Both the position numbers and the translations under genes were made by a program. Below are positions 35,615-43,311 of a stretch of DNA of 64,000 bases, in pieces (positions within the stretch are counted from its first letter, which is position 1; each line of letters opens with the position of its first letter). The stretch is taken from contig JAAFJN010000013.1 of assembly GCA_013298845.1 (NCBI GenBank), positions 62,001 through 126,000 of the forward strand, given 5' to 3'. Source of the DNA: Chitinophagales bacterium (GTDB lineage Bacteria; Bacteroidota; Bacteroidia; Chitinophagales; Saprospiraceae). The notes beneath the pieces are model-generated. The model was not told the DNA's origin and did not search any database. It saw nothing but the letters and a program-made list of their open reading frames with translations.

Positions 35615-37792
35615 TTACTTCTTCATCTCCGTTTGTCCCAGCAATCCCAGCATCCAGGCGTATTCCTGGGCGCGTTCCTTGAGGCGCTCAAAACGACCCG
35701 ATGCGCCGCCGTGAGAGCCGCTCATATTGGTCACAAACAACAAAAGATTGTCGTCCGTTTTGTTATCGCGGAGGCGCGCTACCCATTTGGCCGGTTCAAA
35801 ATACTGCACTTGTGAATCGGCAAAGGAGGTTTTTACCAACAAATTGGGATAAGCCTGTTTTTTGATATTGTCGTAGGGAGAGTACGTTTTCATGTACTCG
35901 TATTGCTCCTTAATTGCCGGATTTCCCCATTCGGTGTATTCGCCCGTGGTCAGCGGAATAGAAGGATCGCTCATGGTTGTCAGTACATCCACAAACGGAA
36001 CCGAGGCAATCATACCTTTGTACAGGTCGGGGCGCATATTGGCCACAGCACCCATTAACAAACCACCCGCCGAGCCACCTTGCGCGAACAAACGGTCGGC
36101 AGCGGTGTATTTTTCTTTCACCAACATTTCGGAGCAGTCAATAAAATCGGTGAAAGTGTTCATTTTTTTCATCATTCGGCCGTTTTCGTACCACTCAAAA
36201 CCCATTTCCATGCCGCCGCGAATGTGGGCAATGGCGCACACAAAACCGCGATCCATGAGGCTGATCAGCGATTTGTTAAAACCGGGATCGTACGAACTGC
36301 CGTAAGAACCATACCCGATTTGGAAGCAGGGTGCCGAGCCGTTTTTGACCAAACCTTTTTTATACACGATCGAAACGGGCACTTTTACGCCGTCGCGGGC
36401 GGTGGCCCACAAAAACTCAGTGACGTAATTATCGGCGCTGTAACCGCCCAGAACCGGTTCGGTTTTTTTCAAGTCTTTCGTTTTAGCGTTGGTGTTATAG
36501 TCAAAAACCGAGTTGGGGGTTTTGAGTGAACTAAAATTGTAACGCAATACTTTGGAATCAAAATCGGGTAGGGCAGTGGCGTAGGCGGTGTAAGTAGGTT
36601 CGCCAAAATCCACGTAATGGCTGCTGCCATCGGCCCAATTGTACACTTTAATCTTCTGCAAGCCGCCGTTTCGGCTGTTAATGGCCATAAAATCGCGGTA
36701 AACATCCAGGCCGTCAATGAGGGTTGCCGGATCGTGGGCAATGAGCGTTTGCCAGTTCTCTTTGCCCGGTTTGTCGGTGGGCGTGGTCATTACACTAAAA
36801 TTGCGGCCTTCTTTGTTGGTGCGAATGACAAATTTTCCGTTGTGGTGTTCCACGTCGTAATAGAACTCTTTTTCGCGGGGCGCAATCACCTGAAACGCGC
36901 CGGTGGGGTTATCCAGTTTCAGGAAATGCGTTTCGATGTTTTGCGTGTAACCGTGGCCGATAAAAGCGTATTCACCGTCTTTGGAATTGTACAAACTGGC
37001 GTAGGCCGTTTCGTCTTTTTCCTCGTGCACCAGCACATCTTTTTTTACGCCAATCTGGTGGCGCCAAATTTTGTCGGTGCGCAGGGTAACGGCGTCTTTG
37101 GTGTCGTAAAAAACGTATTTGCTGTCTTTTGACCAAACGGATGAACCAAAAGCCGAATCCCATTCGTCGCTGAGTAACTGACCGGTTTGGAGGTCTTTTA
37201 CGTGGGCGCGGTACAGGTTACGGCCGGTAAAATCGGCGGTGTACACCAGGTAGCGGTTATCGGGGCTAATGTTCAGGCCCGTTACATTGCAGTAGGCTTT
37301 ACCTTCGGCGAGGGTATTTACGTTGAGCATAATTTCCTCGGCAGCGTCCATATTGCCTTTTTTACGGCAAAAAATGGGGTATTCTTTGCCCGTTTCAAAC
37401 CGCACATAATACCAGTATTCATTGTCAAAATAAGGCACTGAGTTGTCATCTTCTTTGATGCGGGCCTTCATTTCTTCAAAAAGTTGTTGTTGTAAACCGG
37501 CTACGGGGGCCATTACCTTTTCGGCGTAGGCATTTTCGGCGTTGAGGTAAGTGGTTACTTCCGGGTTTTCGCGTTCGTTAAGCCAGTAGTATTCGTCCGT
37601 TCGTTTATCCCCGGTAGGAGATACGAGTTCTTTGGGCTTTTTTTCGGGATGCGGCGCGGTGGCCACTCCTCCATTAAAAACAGATGGTTGCATGTTGAAA
37701 TTATTGGTGCCAGAATTTGTGTTTTTGTTGTCGGGCTGTGCGCAGGCAAATAGCACAGTGACAGTGGTTAATCCAAATAAAATTTTTTTCAT
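35615..37792 (-). CDS. S9 family prolyl oligopeptidase (oligopeptidase B-like) lipoprotein
   Basis: 725 aa. A lipoprotein signal (LTTVTVLFAC, Cys16) places it in the envelope. An N-terminal seven-blade propeller (about 55-440: DEYYWLNERENPEV, LNISPDNRYLVYTAD, VWSKDSKYVFYD) gates the active site. The alpha/beta-hydrolase domain has catalytic Ser in GGSAGG (about 572), Asp in FADSQV (about 659) and His in SGSHGGASGR (about 691). The motif RGGMEMGFEWYE matches oligopeptidase B, which cleaves peptides after basic residues. The 3' end abuts the repeat array. Confidence 0.93.
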   Translation of the reverse strand: MKKILFGLTTVTVLFACAQPDNKNTNSGTNNFNMQPSVFNGGVATAPHPEKKPKELVSPTGDKRTDEYYWLNERENPEVTTYLNAENAYAEKVMAPVAGLQQQLFEEMKARIKEDDNSVPYFDNEYWYYVRFETGKEYPIFCRKKGNMDAAEEIMLNVNTLAEGKAYCNVTGLNISPDNRYLVYTADFTGRNLYRAHVKDLQTGQLLSDEWDSAFGSSVWSKDSKYVFYDTKDAVTLRTDKIWRHQIGVKKDVLVHEEKDETAYASLYNSKDGEYAFIGHGYTQNIETHFLKLDNPTGAFQVIAPREKEFYYDVEHHNGKFVIRTNKEGRNFSVMTTPTDKPGKENWQTLIAHDPATLIDGLDVYRDFMAINSRNGGLQKIKVYNWADGSSHYVDFGEPTYTAYATALPDFDSKVLRYNFSSLKTPNSVFDYNTNAKTKDLKKTEPVLGGYSADNYVTEFLWATARDGVKVPVSIVYKKGLVKNGSAPCFQIGYGSYGSSYDPGFNKSLISLMDRGFVCAIAHIRGGMEMGFEWYENGRMMKKMNTFTDFIDCSEMLVKEKYTAADRLFAQGGSAGGLLMGAVANMRPDLYKGMIASVPFVDVLTTMSDPSIPLTTGEYTEWGNPAIKEQYEYMKTYSPYDNIKKQAYPNLLVKTSFADSQVQYFEPAKWVARLRDNKTDDNLLLFVTNMSGSHGGASGRFERLKERAQEYAWMLGLLGQTEMKK

Positions 37793-37821
37793 ATCGAGAA
37801 GTGTAGTTAAACCAAAGTGTT

Positions 37822-38028
37822 TTATTCCGTTTGAGAAGGTGTTTTTTTACCAACAATTCTTCGATATAAAAGACCTAATCCAACAAAAATAACACCAATT
37901 AATTTTAGGCCGGCTTTTACCAAAAAGAAAATAATGGTTTTGCCAAATAAATAAAAAATCAGTAAGGCGGCTCCCGCAAAAAGGGCCGCCTGTACCAACA
38001 AGCGTTGAGCGAAAATACTGTTTTTCAT
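37822..38028 (-). CDS. small two-span membrane protein (68 aa)
   Basis: From the ATG at 38028 (MKNSIFAQRLLVQAAL); a longer frame to 38067 is possible. Hydrophobic segments at about 12-30 (ALFAGAALLIFYLFG) and 31-52 (IIFFLVKAGLKLIGVIFVGLGLLY) suggest a hairpin in the membrane, followed by a basic tail. It is the gene directly upstream of the peptidase on the same strand (29 bp). No family recognised. Confidence 0.6.
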   Translation of the reverse strand: MKNSIFAQRLLVQAALFAGAALLIFYLFGKTIIFFLVKAGLKLIGVIFVGLGLLYRRIVGKKTPSQTE

Positions 38029-38162
38029 GATAAATCCATATTGAAACTGTTTATTAAACAGCCCCAATATGGATGGTGTTTTTAGAATATTTTACCAAAA
38101 ATCGCCTAAATATTTGTATCCGCCGATGAATTAAAGGAGTGTGTGATTTTCTGCACCCTCCT

Positions 38163-38230
38163 GACCTCGGAGAGGTCAAATATTGGTAGCAACAAGTGGC
38201 GCGATTCGTTACCTGACCTCGGCAGAGGTC
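38163..38230 (+). repeat. left palindromic (REP-like) repeats
   Basis: Two palindromes, GACCTCGGAGAGGTC (38163-38177) and GACCTCGGCAGAGGTC (38215-38230). Each is followed by AAATATTGGT- or AAACATTGGT-like sequence. The same element occurs in reverse orientation on the other side of the transposase gene. Confidence 0.85.
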
Positions 38231-38253
38231 AAACATTGGTGGCGCTTAGAGCA

Positions 38254-38721
38254 TTAATCAGGAACGAAAAAGTCAAACAATTGTTTCTTCCCGATTTCTA
38301 TCTCATAATCATGCAGCATTTTCATAAATTCTTCTTCATAAGTTCTTGTGCGATGATGTTCTTTTTGATGTAGAATATATTTACAAACAGCATCGCGATG
38401 CGAGCGGCTGTAAGAAAATGCTCCGTATCCACTCTGCCAATTAAAATCAAACGGTGAGAGTTTATTGTCATTGACATAGGTCGTGCTTGACTTCTTTATT
38501 TCGCGAACCATATCCGATAAGCATTCAGCGGGTTTCATTCCGATGAAAATGTGAATATGGTCGGCCATTCCTCCAATTGCCAATAGTTTATTTCCTCTGT
38601 TTTGTACAATTCCGGTGATGTATTTATGCAAATCATTTTCCCAATTTTGATGGATTAATGCCTGCCTGTTTTTCACCGCAAATACGGTTTGTATGTATAT
38701 TTGATCAAATGTATCTGCCAT
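38254..38721 (-). CDS. IS200/IS605-family TnpA-like (Y1, HUH) transposase
   Basis: 155 aa, full length for the family. The HUH metal site is H55-I-H57 (MADHIHIFIGM). The catalytic Tyr is probably Y115 in CKYILHQKEHH, and the conserved FNWQSGYGAFS precedes it. These single-strand-DNA transposases nick and join at hairpin ends. Instead of typical IS200 ends, the gene is framed by repeated palindromes in inverted orientation, which suggests a REP-associated (RAYT/REPtron) type or a small non-autonomous set driven by this enzyme. The reading frame is intact. Confidence 0.9.
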   Translation of the reverse strand: MADTFDQIYIQTVFAVKNRQALIHQNWENDLHKYITGIVQNRGNKLLAIGGMADHIHIFIGMKPAECLSDMVREIKKSSTTYVNDNKLSPFDFNWQSGYGAFSYSRSHRDAVCKYILHQKEHHRTRTYEEEFMKMLHDYEIEIGKKQLFDFFVPD

Positions 38722-38764
38722 TTTTCAAAGTAGTTAAGTTGTCTGACAAGAGCCACCAATGTTC

Positions 38765-38954
38765 GACCTCTCCGAGGTCGTAAAATGGTGGGTGATTCCA
38801 AATTGCTACCAATGTTTGACCTCTGCCGAGGTCATAGACAGGTTTGTGGTTTAAAATGTTAGCCAATGTTTTCTACCAATGTTCGACCTCTGCCGAGGTC
38901 GTAAAATGGTGGGTGATTCCAAATTGCTACCAATGTTCGACCTCTGCCGAGGTC
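38765..38954 (-). repeat. right palindromic (REP-like) repeats with a 120-bp duplication
   Basis: Four palindromes: 38765-38779 (GACCTCTCCGAGGTC), 38818-38833, 38885-38900 and 38939-38954 (GACCTCTGCCGAGGTC). Each is preceded by CCAATGTT(C/T). They are the reverse complement of the left copies. The pair at 38765-38833 and the pair at 38885-38954 share a nearly identical 36-bp spacer, so a block of about 120 bp has been duplicated. Confidence 0.85.
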
Positions 38955-39085
38955 GTGTATTGGAGATATGTTTTGAGTGTATGAAAAATCAGGGTAATAT
39001 TTAGTCGAATCCCGTTCGGTTCCCCTACAACAGGGTTTGATGCTATCTACTGCCCCGATTTTGTCATGCCCTCAATTAATAGCCA

Positions 39086-40798
39086 TTAAAGATTTTTCTT
39101 TTTCAATGCATCTACCGCGTAGTGGGCCGAACGGGCGGCGAACGCCATATAGGTCAACGACGGGTTTTGGGTGGAGGTGGAAGTCATACACGCGCCATCG
39201 GTGACAAATACGTTGGGGCAGGCGTGTAATTGGTTCCACTCGTTGAGCATGGATGTTTTGGGGTCTTTACCCATGCGCACCCCGCCCATTTCGTGAATAT
39301 CCAAGCCGGGCGCCTGTTTGGAATCGTAGGATTTGATATTGGTAAAACCGGCTTTGGTAAACATGTCGGTAATTTGTTCAATATAATCCTTGATCATTTT
39401 TTCGTCGTTATCGTCGTAATCCATCGAAACTTTCAGTTGCGGAATTCCCCATTCATCTTTCAGCGTCGGGTCGAGGGCCACAAAATTAGAGGCTTTAGGA
39501 ATGGTTTCGCCCATCATGTGGGAGCCGACTTTCCAATTGGTCCATTTTACGTTGTGGAGGCTTTTTTTCAAATCTTCCCCAATGCCGTCGGAATCGTTGG
39601 TTTTGTGGCGATCGGCCCAAAAACCGGCGGCGTAACCGCGCAAAAAGTTCGTTTCCTGCTTAAATACGTTGCGGAAACGCGGGATATAGGGGCTGTTGGG
39701 GCGACGACCTTCGGAGGTTTGGTCCATAAATCCGTCGTATTCGCCGGAAACGCGGGCGCGGTAGTTGTGGAACGCCACGTATTTACCCAAAGTGCCGGAG
39801 TCGTTCCCGAGGCCATTGGGGAAACGGCTGGAGGTGGAGTTGAGCAAGAGCAAGTTGGTATTTAAGGCGGCCGCGTTTACAAAAATGATTTTGGCGTAAA
39901 ATTCCATCATTTCTTTGGTTGTCGCGTCAATGACCCGAACGCCGGTGGCGCGGCCTTTTTTCTCGTCGTAAATGATGGAGTGCACCACCGAATGCGGGCG
40001 CAGCGTCATTTTGCCCGTTTTCATGGCCCAGGGCAGGGTAGAGGAGTTGCTGCTGAAATAACCGCCGTACGGGCAACCGCGTTCACAAATGGTGCGGTTG
40101 ACGCATTGGCCGCGGCCCTGTTGGAGGTGAATGTCGCGCGGTTCGGTGATGTGCGCGGCGCGGCCCATGATGATCTGGCGATCTTTGTAGTTTTTGGCAA
40201 TCTGCTCTTTAAAATACTGTTCCACGCACGTCATTTGGTGCGGAGGCAAAAAGTCGCCGTCGGGTAATTGCGGGATACCGTCTTTGTTACCACTGATACC
40301 GGCAAAACGCTCCACGTAGGTGTACCAATCGGCGATATCTTTGTATTGAATGGGCCACGGAACGGCAAAACCATCGCGGGCGGGGCCGTCGAAATCAAAT
40401 TCGGACCAGCGTTGGGTTTGGCGCGCCCACATGAGCGATTTGCCACCCACCTGATAACCCCGAATCCAATCGAAAGGCTTTTCCTGTACGTAGGGGTGTT
40501 CGGCATCTTTTACAAAAAAATGCTCGGTGCCTTCGTAAAAAGCGTAGCATTTGGAAATGATGGGGTTGGCTTTTTTTAGCTCGTTGGAAATTTGACCACG
40601 GTGTTCAAATTCCCAAGGCATTTTGGTGGTTGTGGGGTAGTTGACCACGTGTTGTACGTCGCGACCGCGTTCGAGTACGAGGGTTTTGAGGCCACGTCCG
40701 GTGAGTTCTTTAGCGGCCCAGCCACCACTGATACCGGAGCCAATGACAATGGCGTCGTATTTTCTTTTTTTACGGGAATCTATGTTAAAATAGGGCAT
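39086..40798 (-). CDS. GMC family oxidoreductase (FAD-dependent)
   Basis: 570 aa. FAD-binding Rossmann motif AIVIGSGISGGWAAKEL (about 16-32, GSGxSG) with the following Glu in VLERG. GMC features include the RGYQVGGKSLMW block, RGCPYGG near residue 240, HEMGGVRMG near 505 with the catalytic His, and a C-terminal NPSLTYMAFAARSAHYAVD. It oxidises an alcohol or sugar. Together with the subunit-3-like gene 78 bp upstream it resembles periplasmic gluconate/sorbitol dehydrogenase-type complexes of Bacteroidota. No signal peptide of its own, so it may be co-exported with its Tat-bearing partner. Confidence 0.93.
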   Translation of the reverse strand: MPYFNIDSRKKRKYDAIVIGSGISGGWAAKELTGRGLKTLVLERGRDVQHVVNYPTTTKMPWEFEHRGQISNELKKANPIISKCYAFYEGTEHFFVKDAEHPYVQEKPFDWIRGYQVGGKSLMWARQTQRWSEFDFDGPARDGFAVPWPIQYKDIADWYTYVERFAGISGNKDGIPQLPDGDFLPPHQMTCVEQYFKEQIAKNYKDRQIIMGRAAHITEPRDIHLQQGRGQCVNRTICERGCPYGGYFSSNSSTLPWAMKTGKMTLRPHSVVHSIIYDEKKGRATGVRVIDATTKEMMEFYAKIIFVNAAALNTNLLLLNSTSSRFPNGLGNDSGTLGKYVAFHNYRARVSGEYDGFMDQTSEGRRPNSPYIPRFRNVFKQETNFLRGYAAGFWADRHKTNDSDGIGEDLKKSLHNVKWTNWKVGSHMMGETIPKASNFVALDPTLKDEWGIPQLKVSMDYDDNDEKMIKDYIEQITDMFTKAGFTNIKSYDSKQAPGLDIHEMGGVRMGKDPKTSMLNEWNQLHACPNVFVTDGACMTSTSTQNPSLTYMAFAARSAHYAVDALKKKNL

Positions 40799-40876
40799 TA
40801 TTTTACTTTTTTAAACGTATTTTAAGTGTTTTCCGAAGGGCCAAATCATTGACCCTGACGGTAAGAATATCGTGTG

Positions 40877-41386
40877 TTAAACGGGAACGCAACCGATAAA
40901 ACGGGCCGGTGCAAATTCGAAGGCCATAATTTTGTCCATGGCGTATTCGGATTTCATGTAGCCGTCAACGGTAAGTCGTTTGAGCATTTTAAAGGCATCG
41001 GCGGTGGTTGTTACCGGCGAGGTTTCCATGGCGCGCAGCACCGATAAACGTTGCGGGGCATCGCAGGCCACGAATGTTTTGGAAAACTGGCTCATGGCTT
41101 GTTGATCTGCGGCCATAACAGCGGCGTTAAATTTTTCCTGGCCGGGTTTATCGTAGCAATCGGCGGCTACTTTTTGGAGCAATTGGTGAACGCCCAATGT
41201 TTTGGCACCCGGGGTGTCGGATTGTGGGATAAAAGTATCCACAATTTCGGCAAGCAGGGCATCAAAATCGGCATCGGTGGCATTATAGTTAATAGTTTGG
41301 GAAGTCCAACCGTTGGCCCAGGCGGGCATCACAAAGATGCTACCAGCCCCCGTGGCCAAGAGTTTTAGTGCTTTACGTCGTTGCAT
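40877..41386 (-). CDS. gluconate 2-dehydrogenase subunit 3-like protein
   Basis: 169 aa. The twin-arginine start MQRRKALKLLATGAGSIFVMPAWA predicts Tat export. The mature domain matches the small subunit: DFDALLAEIVDTFIPQSDTPGAKTLGVHQLL and GYMKSEYAM...FIGCVP. In characterised complexes this subunit helps export and assembly of the flavoprotein. It is 32 bp downstream of the phosphatase lipoprotein and 78 bp upstream of the GMC gene. Confidence 0.9.
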   Translation of the reverse strand: MQRRKALKLLATGAGSIFVMPAWANGWTSQTINYNATDADFDALLAEIVDTFIPQSDTPGAKTLGVHQLLQKVAADCYDKPGQEKFNAAVMAADQQAMSQFSKTFVACDAPQRLSVLRAMETSPVTTTADAFKMLKRLTVDGYMKSEYAMDKIMAFEFAPARFIGCVPV

Positions 41387-41418
41387 ATGTTTATAGTTAA
41401 ATAATTTTTAATTAAAAG

Positions 41419-42072
41419 TCAATATCGGAACTCCATAACTTCCGTTTTGCCCACCCCAGCGGTAACGGCGATGTAGAAACGGCCGAAGTCGTTGTCGGGA
41501 ATATTTTTGTACCGGATCGAGGCCGTGAGGTTGTTGAGTATAAGTGGCACGGAGTTTTGGTGTCCTACATATAATATACGTTTGCCGCTGCCATTTTCGA
41601 GGTTTTCGAGCAGCCAGTCGTTTTGGGCGGCAAACGGAAAGTTTTCCATCACCGGGTCACCGGCCCACCGGCGCACGGCCTGGGCGGTTTCTAAGGTGCG
41701 TTTGGTATTGGTGGAGGAAATTTTGTCCAGCACCGCGTTATCGAGCACCCGACCGAGGCGTTCGGCGCGGGCTTGTCCTTCGGCGGTGAGGGGCGGGTTA
41801 TCGTCAATGGTTTTGTCTTTTTCGCAGTGCCGCACCAGAAACAGGGTAAGGTAGCCCGGTGTACCGTAATTCGGAATGGGTTTTACGGTGCCATCGGCGA
41901 GTTGAATTTTACCATCTTTGGTAATAGCGGCTATTTGCGGGAGGTCAATTTCGGGTATTTGTTGCATGTCAGCGGCGGGTTGTTGCGCCGGAGTGGCGGT
42001 TGACGCGGGTTCGTTTTTACAATGGACGGCCAGTAGCAGTCCTGATAATATTAGCCAGACTATATTTTTCAT
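41419..42072 (-). CDS. histidine phosphatase (phosphoglycerate mutase-like) lipoprotein
   Basis: 217 aa. Lipoprotein signal with Cys18 (LLLAVHC). The RHG-type motif appears as LVRHCEK (R81-H82), with the second His in YVGHQNSV (about 170) and a conserved Arg in TNTKRTLETAQA. These enzymes form a phosphohistidine intermediate. With an exported location the substrate could be a small phosphomonoester. A minus-strand TATATTTG lies 5 bp before the ATG, so the message may be leaderless or the element fortuitous. It heads a three-gene unit. Confidence 0.85.
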   Translation of the reverse strand: MKNIVWLILSGLLLAVHCKNEPASTATPAQQPAADMQQIPEIDLPQIAAITKDGKIQLADGTVKPIPNYGTPGYLTLFLVRHCEKDKTIDDNPPLTAEGQARAERLGRVLDNAVLDKISSTNTKRTLETAQAVRRWAGDPVMENFPFAAQNDWLLENLENGSGKRILYVGHQNSVPLILNNLTASIRYKNIPDNDFGRFYIAVTAGVGKTEVMEFRY

Positions 42073-42118
42073 GGGGGCAAATATAAGCGCGTGCTTGGTT
42101 TTGCGTTACATTTGCCCA

Positions 42119-42727
42119 ATGAAAAAGCGCATTGAGCAAATTACACCTCGTTTACTCACCATTGGTATCCTTTTGGAGGTCTTAGTTTTGGTGGCGGCCT
42201 GGTTAGAAAGTGGTGGTGCGATGACCCCTTTTTTTCAGGCCAGTGCCCGGTTATCGGGACGAGTTTCGGTGCTGTTTTTTTCGGTATTAATGATTTATGC
42301 GACGTTGGTACCGGGTTTTGAACGCGGAAGTAAGGAATACCGTACTAAATACATTTTGTTCCGGGATTTTGCCGTTATTCACATTATTCACTGGTTTTTA
42401 TTGGCGGCGAGTGTTTATCTGACCCAGTTCGAAATATTGCCCATTCGGTTGGCCGGAGGCGTTGTTGCGTATGTTTTGGTGGGCGTTATGCCTTGGCTCA
42501 TGACCCAGGCGAGTAGCAGTTTTGCATTATTAACATCCGTTCAGGCATCGTATATGTTTTGGGTTTGGTTGGTGTTTACCATGACGTACACCACCCGATT
42601 GAGTGGCAGCACCCCGGTGCACACGGGTAGCCCGGCCGCGTGGTGGCCTTTTTTTATTTGGTTGATTGGCCTAATTTTTTGGCGTTCATTTATGTTATTG
42701 CGGCAATATTGGGTGACAAAAAAATAA
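42119..42727 (+). CDS. polytopic membrane protein of unknown function
   Basis: 202 aa from the ATG at 42119; the longer frame to 41918 lies antisense to the phosphatase gene and is rejected. About six hydrophobic spans alternate with short loops: TIGILLEVLVLVAAWLE, VSVLFFSVLMIYATLVPG, FAVIHIIHWFLLAASVYLT, RLAGGVVAYVLVGVMPWLM, ASYMFWVWLVFTMTY, FFIWLIGLIFWRSFML. A conserved-looking HIIHW pair of His lies in the third span. Divergent from the phosphatase gene; a TACATTTG element ends 4 bp before the start. Confidence 0.7.
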   Translation: MKKRIEQITPRLLTIGILLEVLVLVAAWLESGGAMTPFFQASARLSGRVSVLFFSVLMIYATLVPGFERGSKEYRTKYILFRDFAVIHIIHWFLLAASVYLTQFEILPIRLAGGVVAYVLVGVMPWLMTQASSSFALLTSVQASYMFWVWLVFTMTYTTRLSGSTPVHTGSPAAWWPFFIWLIGLIFWRSFMLLRQYWVTKK

Positions 42728-43311
42728 AAATTCGTCTTTAACAAAAATCCGGGCACCGCGAAAAGACGTACATCTACGGCACGGGTTCTCAGGGGTGAAA
42801 CAAGGTCTAATTATCGGGTAAGATGAAGAATTGAAGCGTATACCCAAAAATTGGTACGGTTTTTGTTTTCAGATAAACAATGAAATAGTGGACGGGTTAG
42901 TGGGGCAATGAAGGGATGGATGAGCAGCGTATGTTGGGGGAAATTTCTCTTGAGATGGCTGTTAATTCAAAATATCGTTGTAATCTTGCGCCGTCTTTTT
43001 TAATCCGATTTTTATTTAATCCTTTGGACATTAATGTAACTAACTGATATTCAGTTGTTTGCTTTTTTCCAAGACCCTGTGGCGGTTGGTAAAGTGCGGT
43101 TTCAAAATGGTTTCCCTCTCAATAAAGTCCCGAATTTCGGGGCGTTTGCTGTGCACTATTCAGTTAGGTGCGGCGGAAATTTCATCATTTTGAAAATCAC
43201 TGCATTTTGAAAAAATATCTATTTAATTACCAACCCGGTCCGATTTTTATGAAGGAATTTCAACCCTTCTTTACTCTATCCCATTTTTATTTTTCACAAA
43301 ATTTTTTATCC
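42728..43311 (+). other. long intergenic region before the adhesin cassette
   Basis: 584 bp without a convincing gene. It holds two short perfect palindromes, AACTGATATTCAGTT (about 43038-43052) and CCCGAATTTCGGG (43129-43141), and a -7-like TAATCTTG (42981-42988). The length and the palindromes suggest a regulated promoter for the large adhesin gene, but no defined operator is recognised. Confidence 0.45.

Noticed and set aside
35436-35714. Plus-strand frame with FDTS/FNTS-like protein repeats
   Set aside because: It is a direct translation of the heptamer DNA array and then runs antisense into the peptidase gene.
41918-42118. 67-residue N-terminal extension of the membrane protein at 42119
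   Set aside because: It would be antisense to the start of the phosphatase lipoprotein and is Cys-rich random sequence; the ATG at 42119 leads straight into membrane spans.
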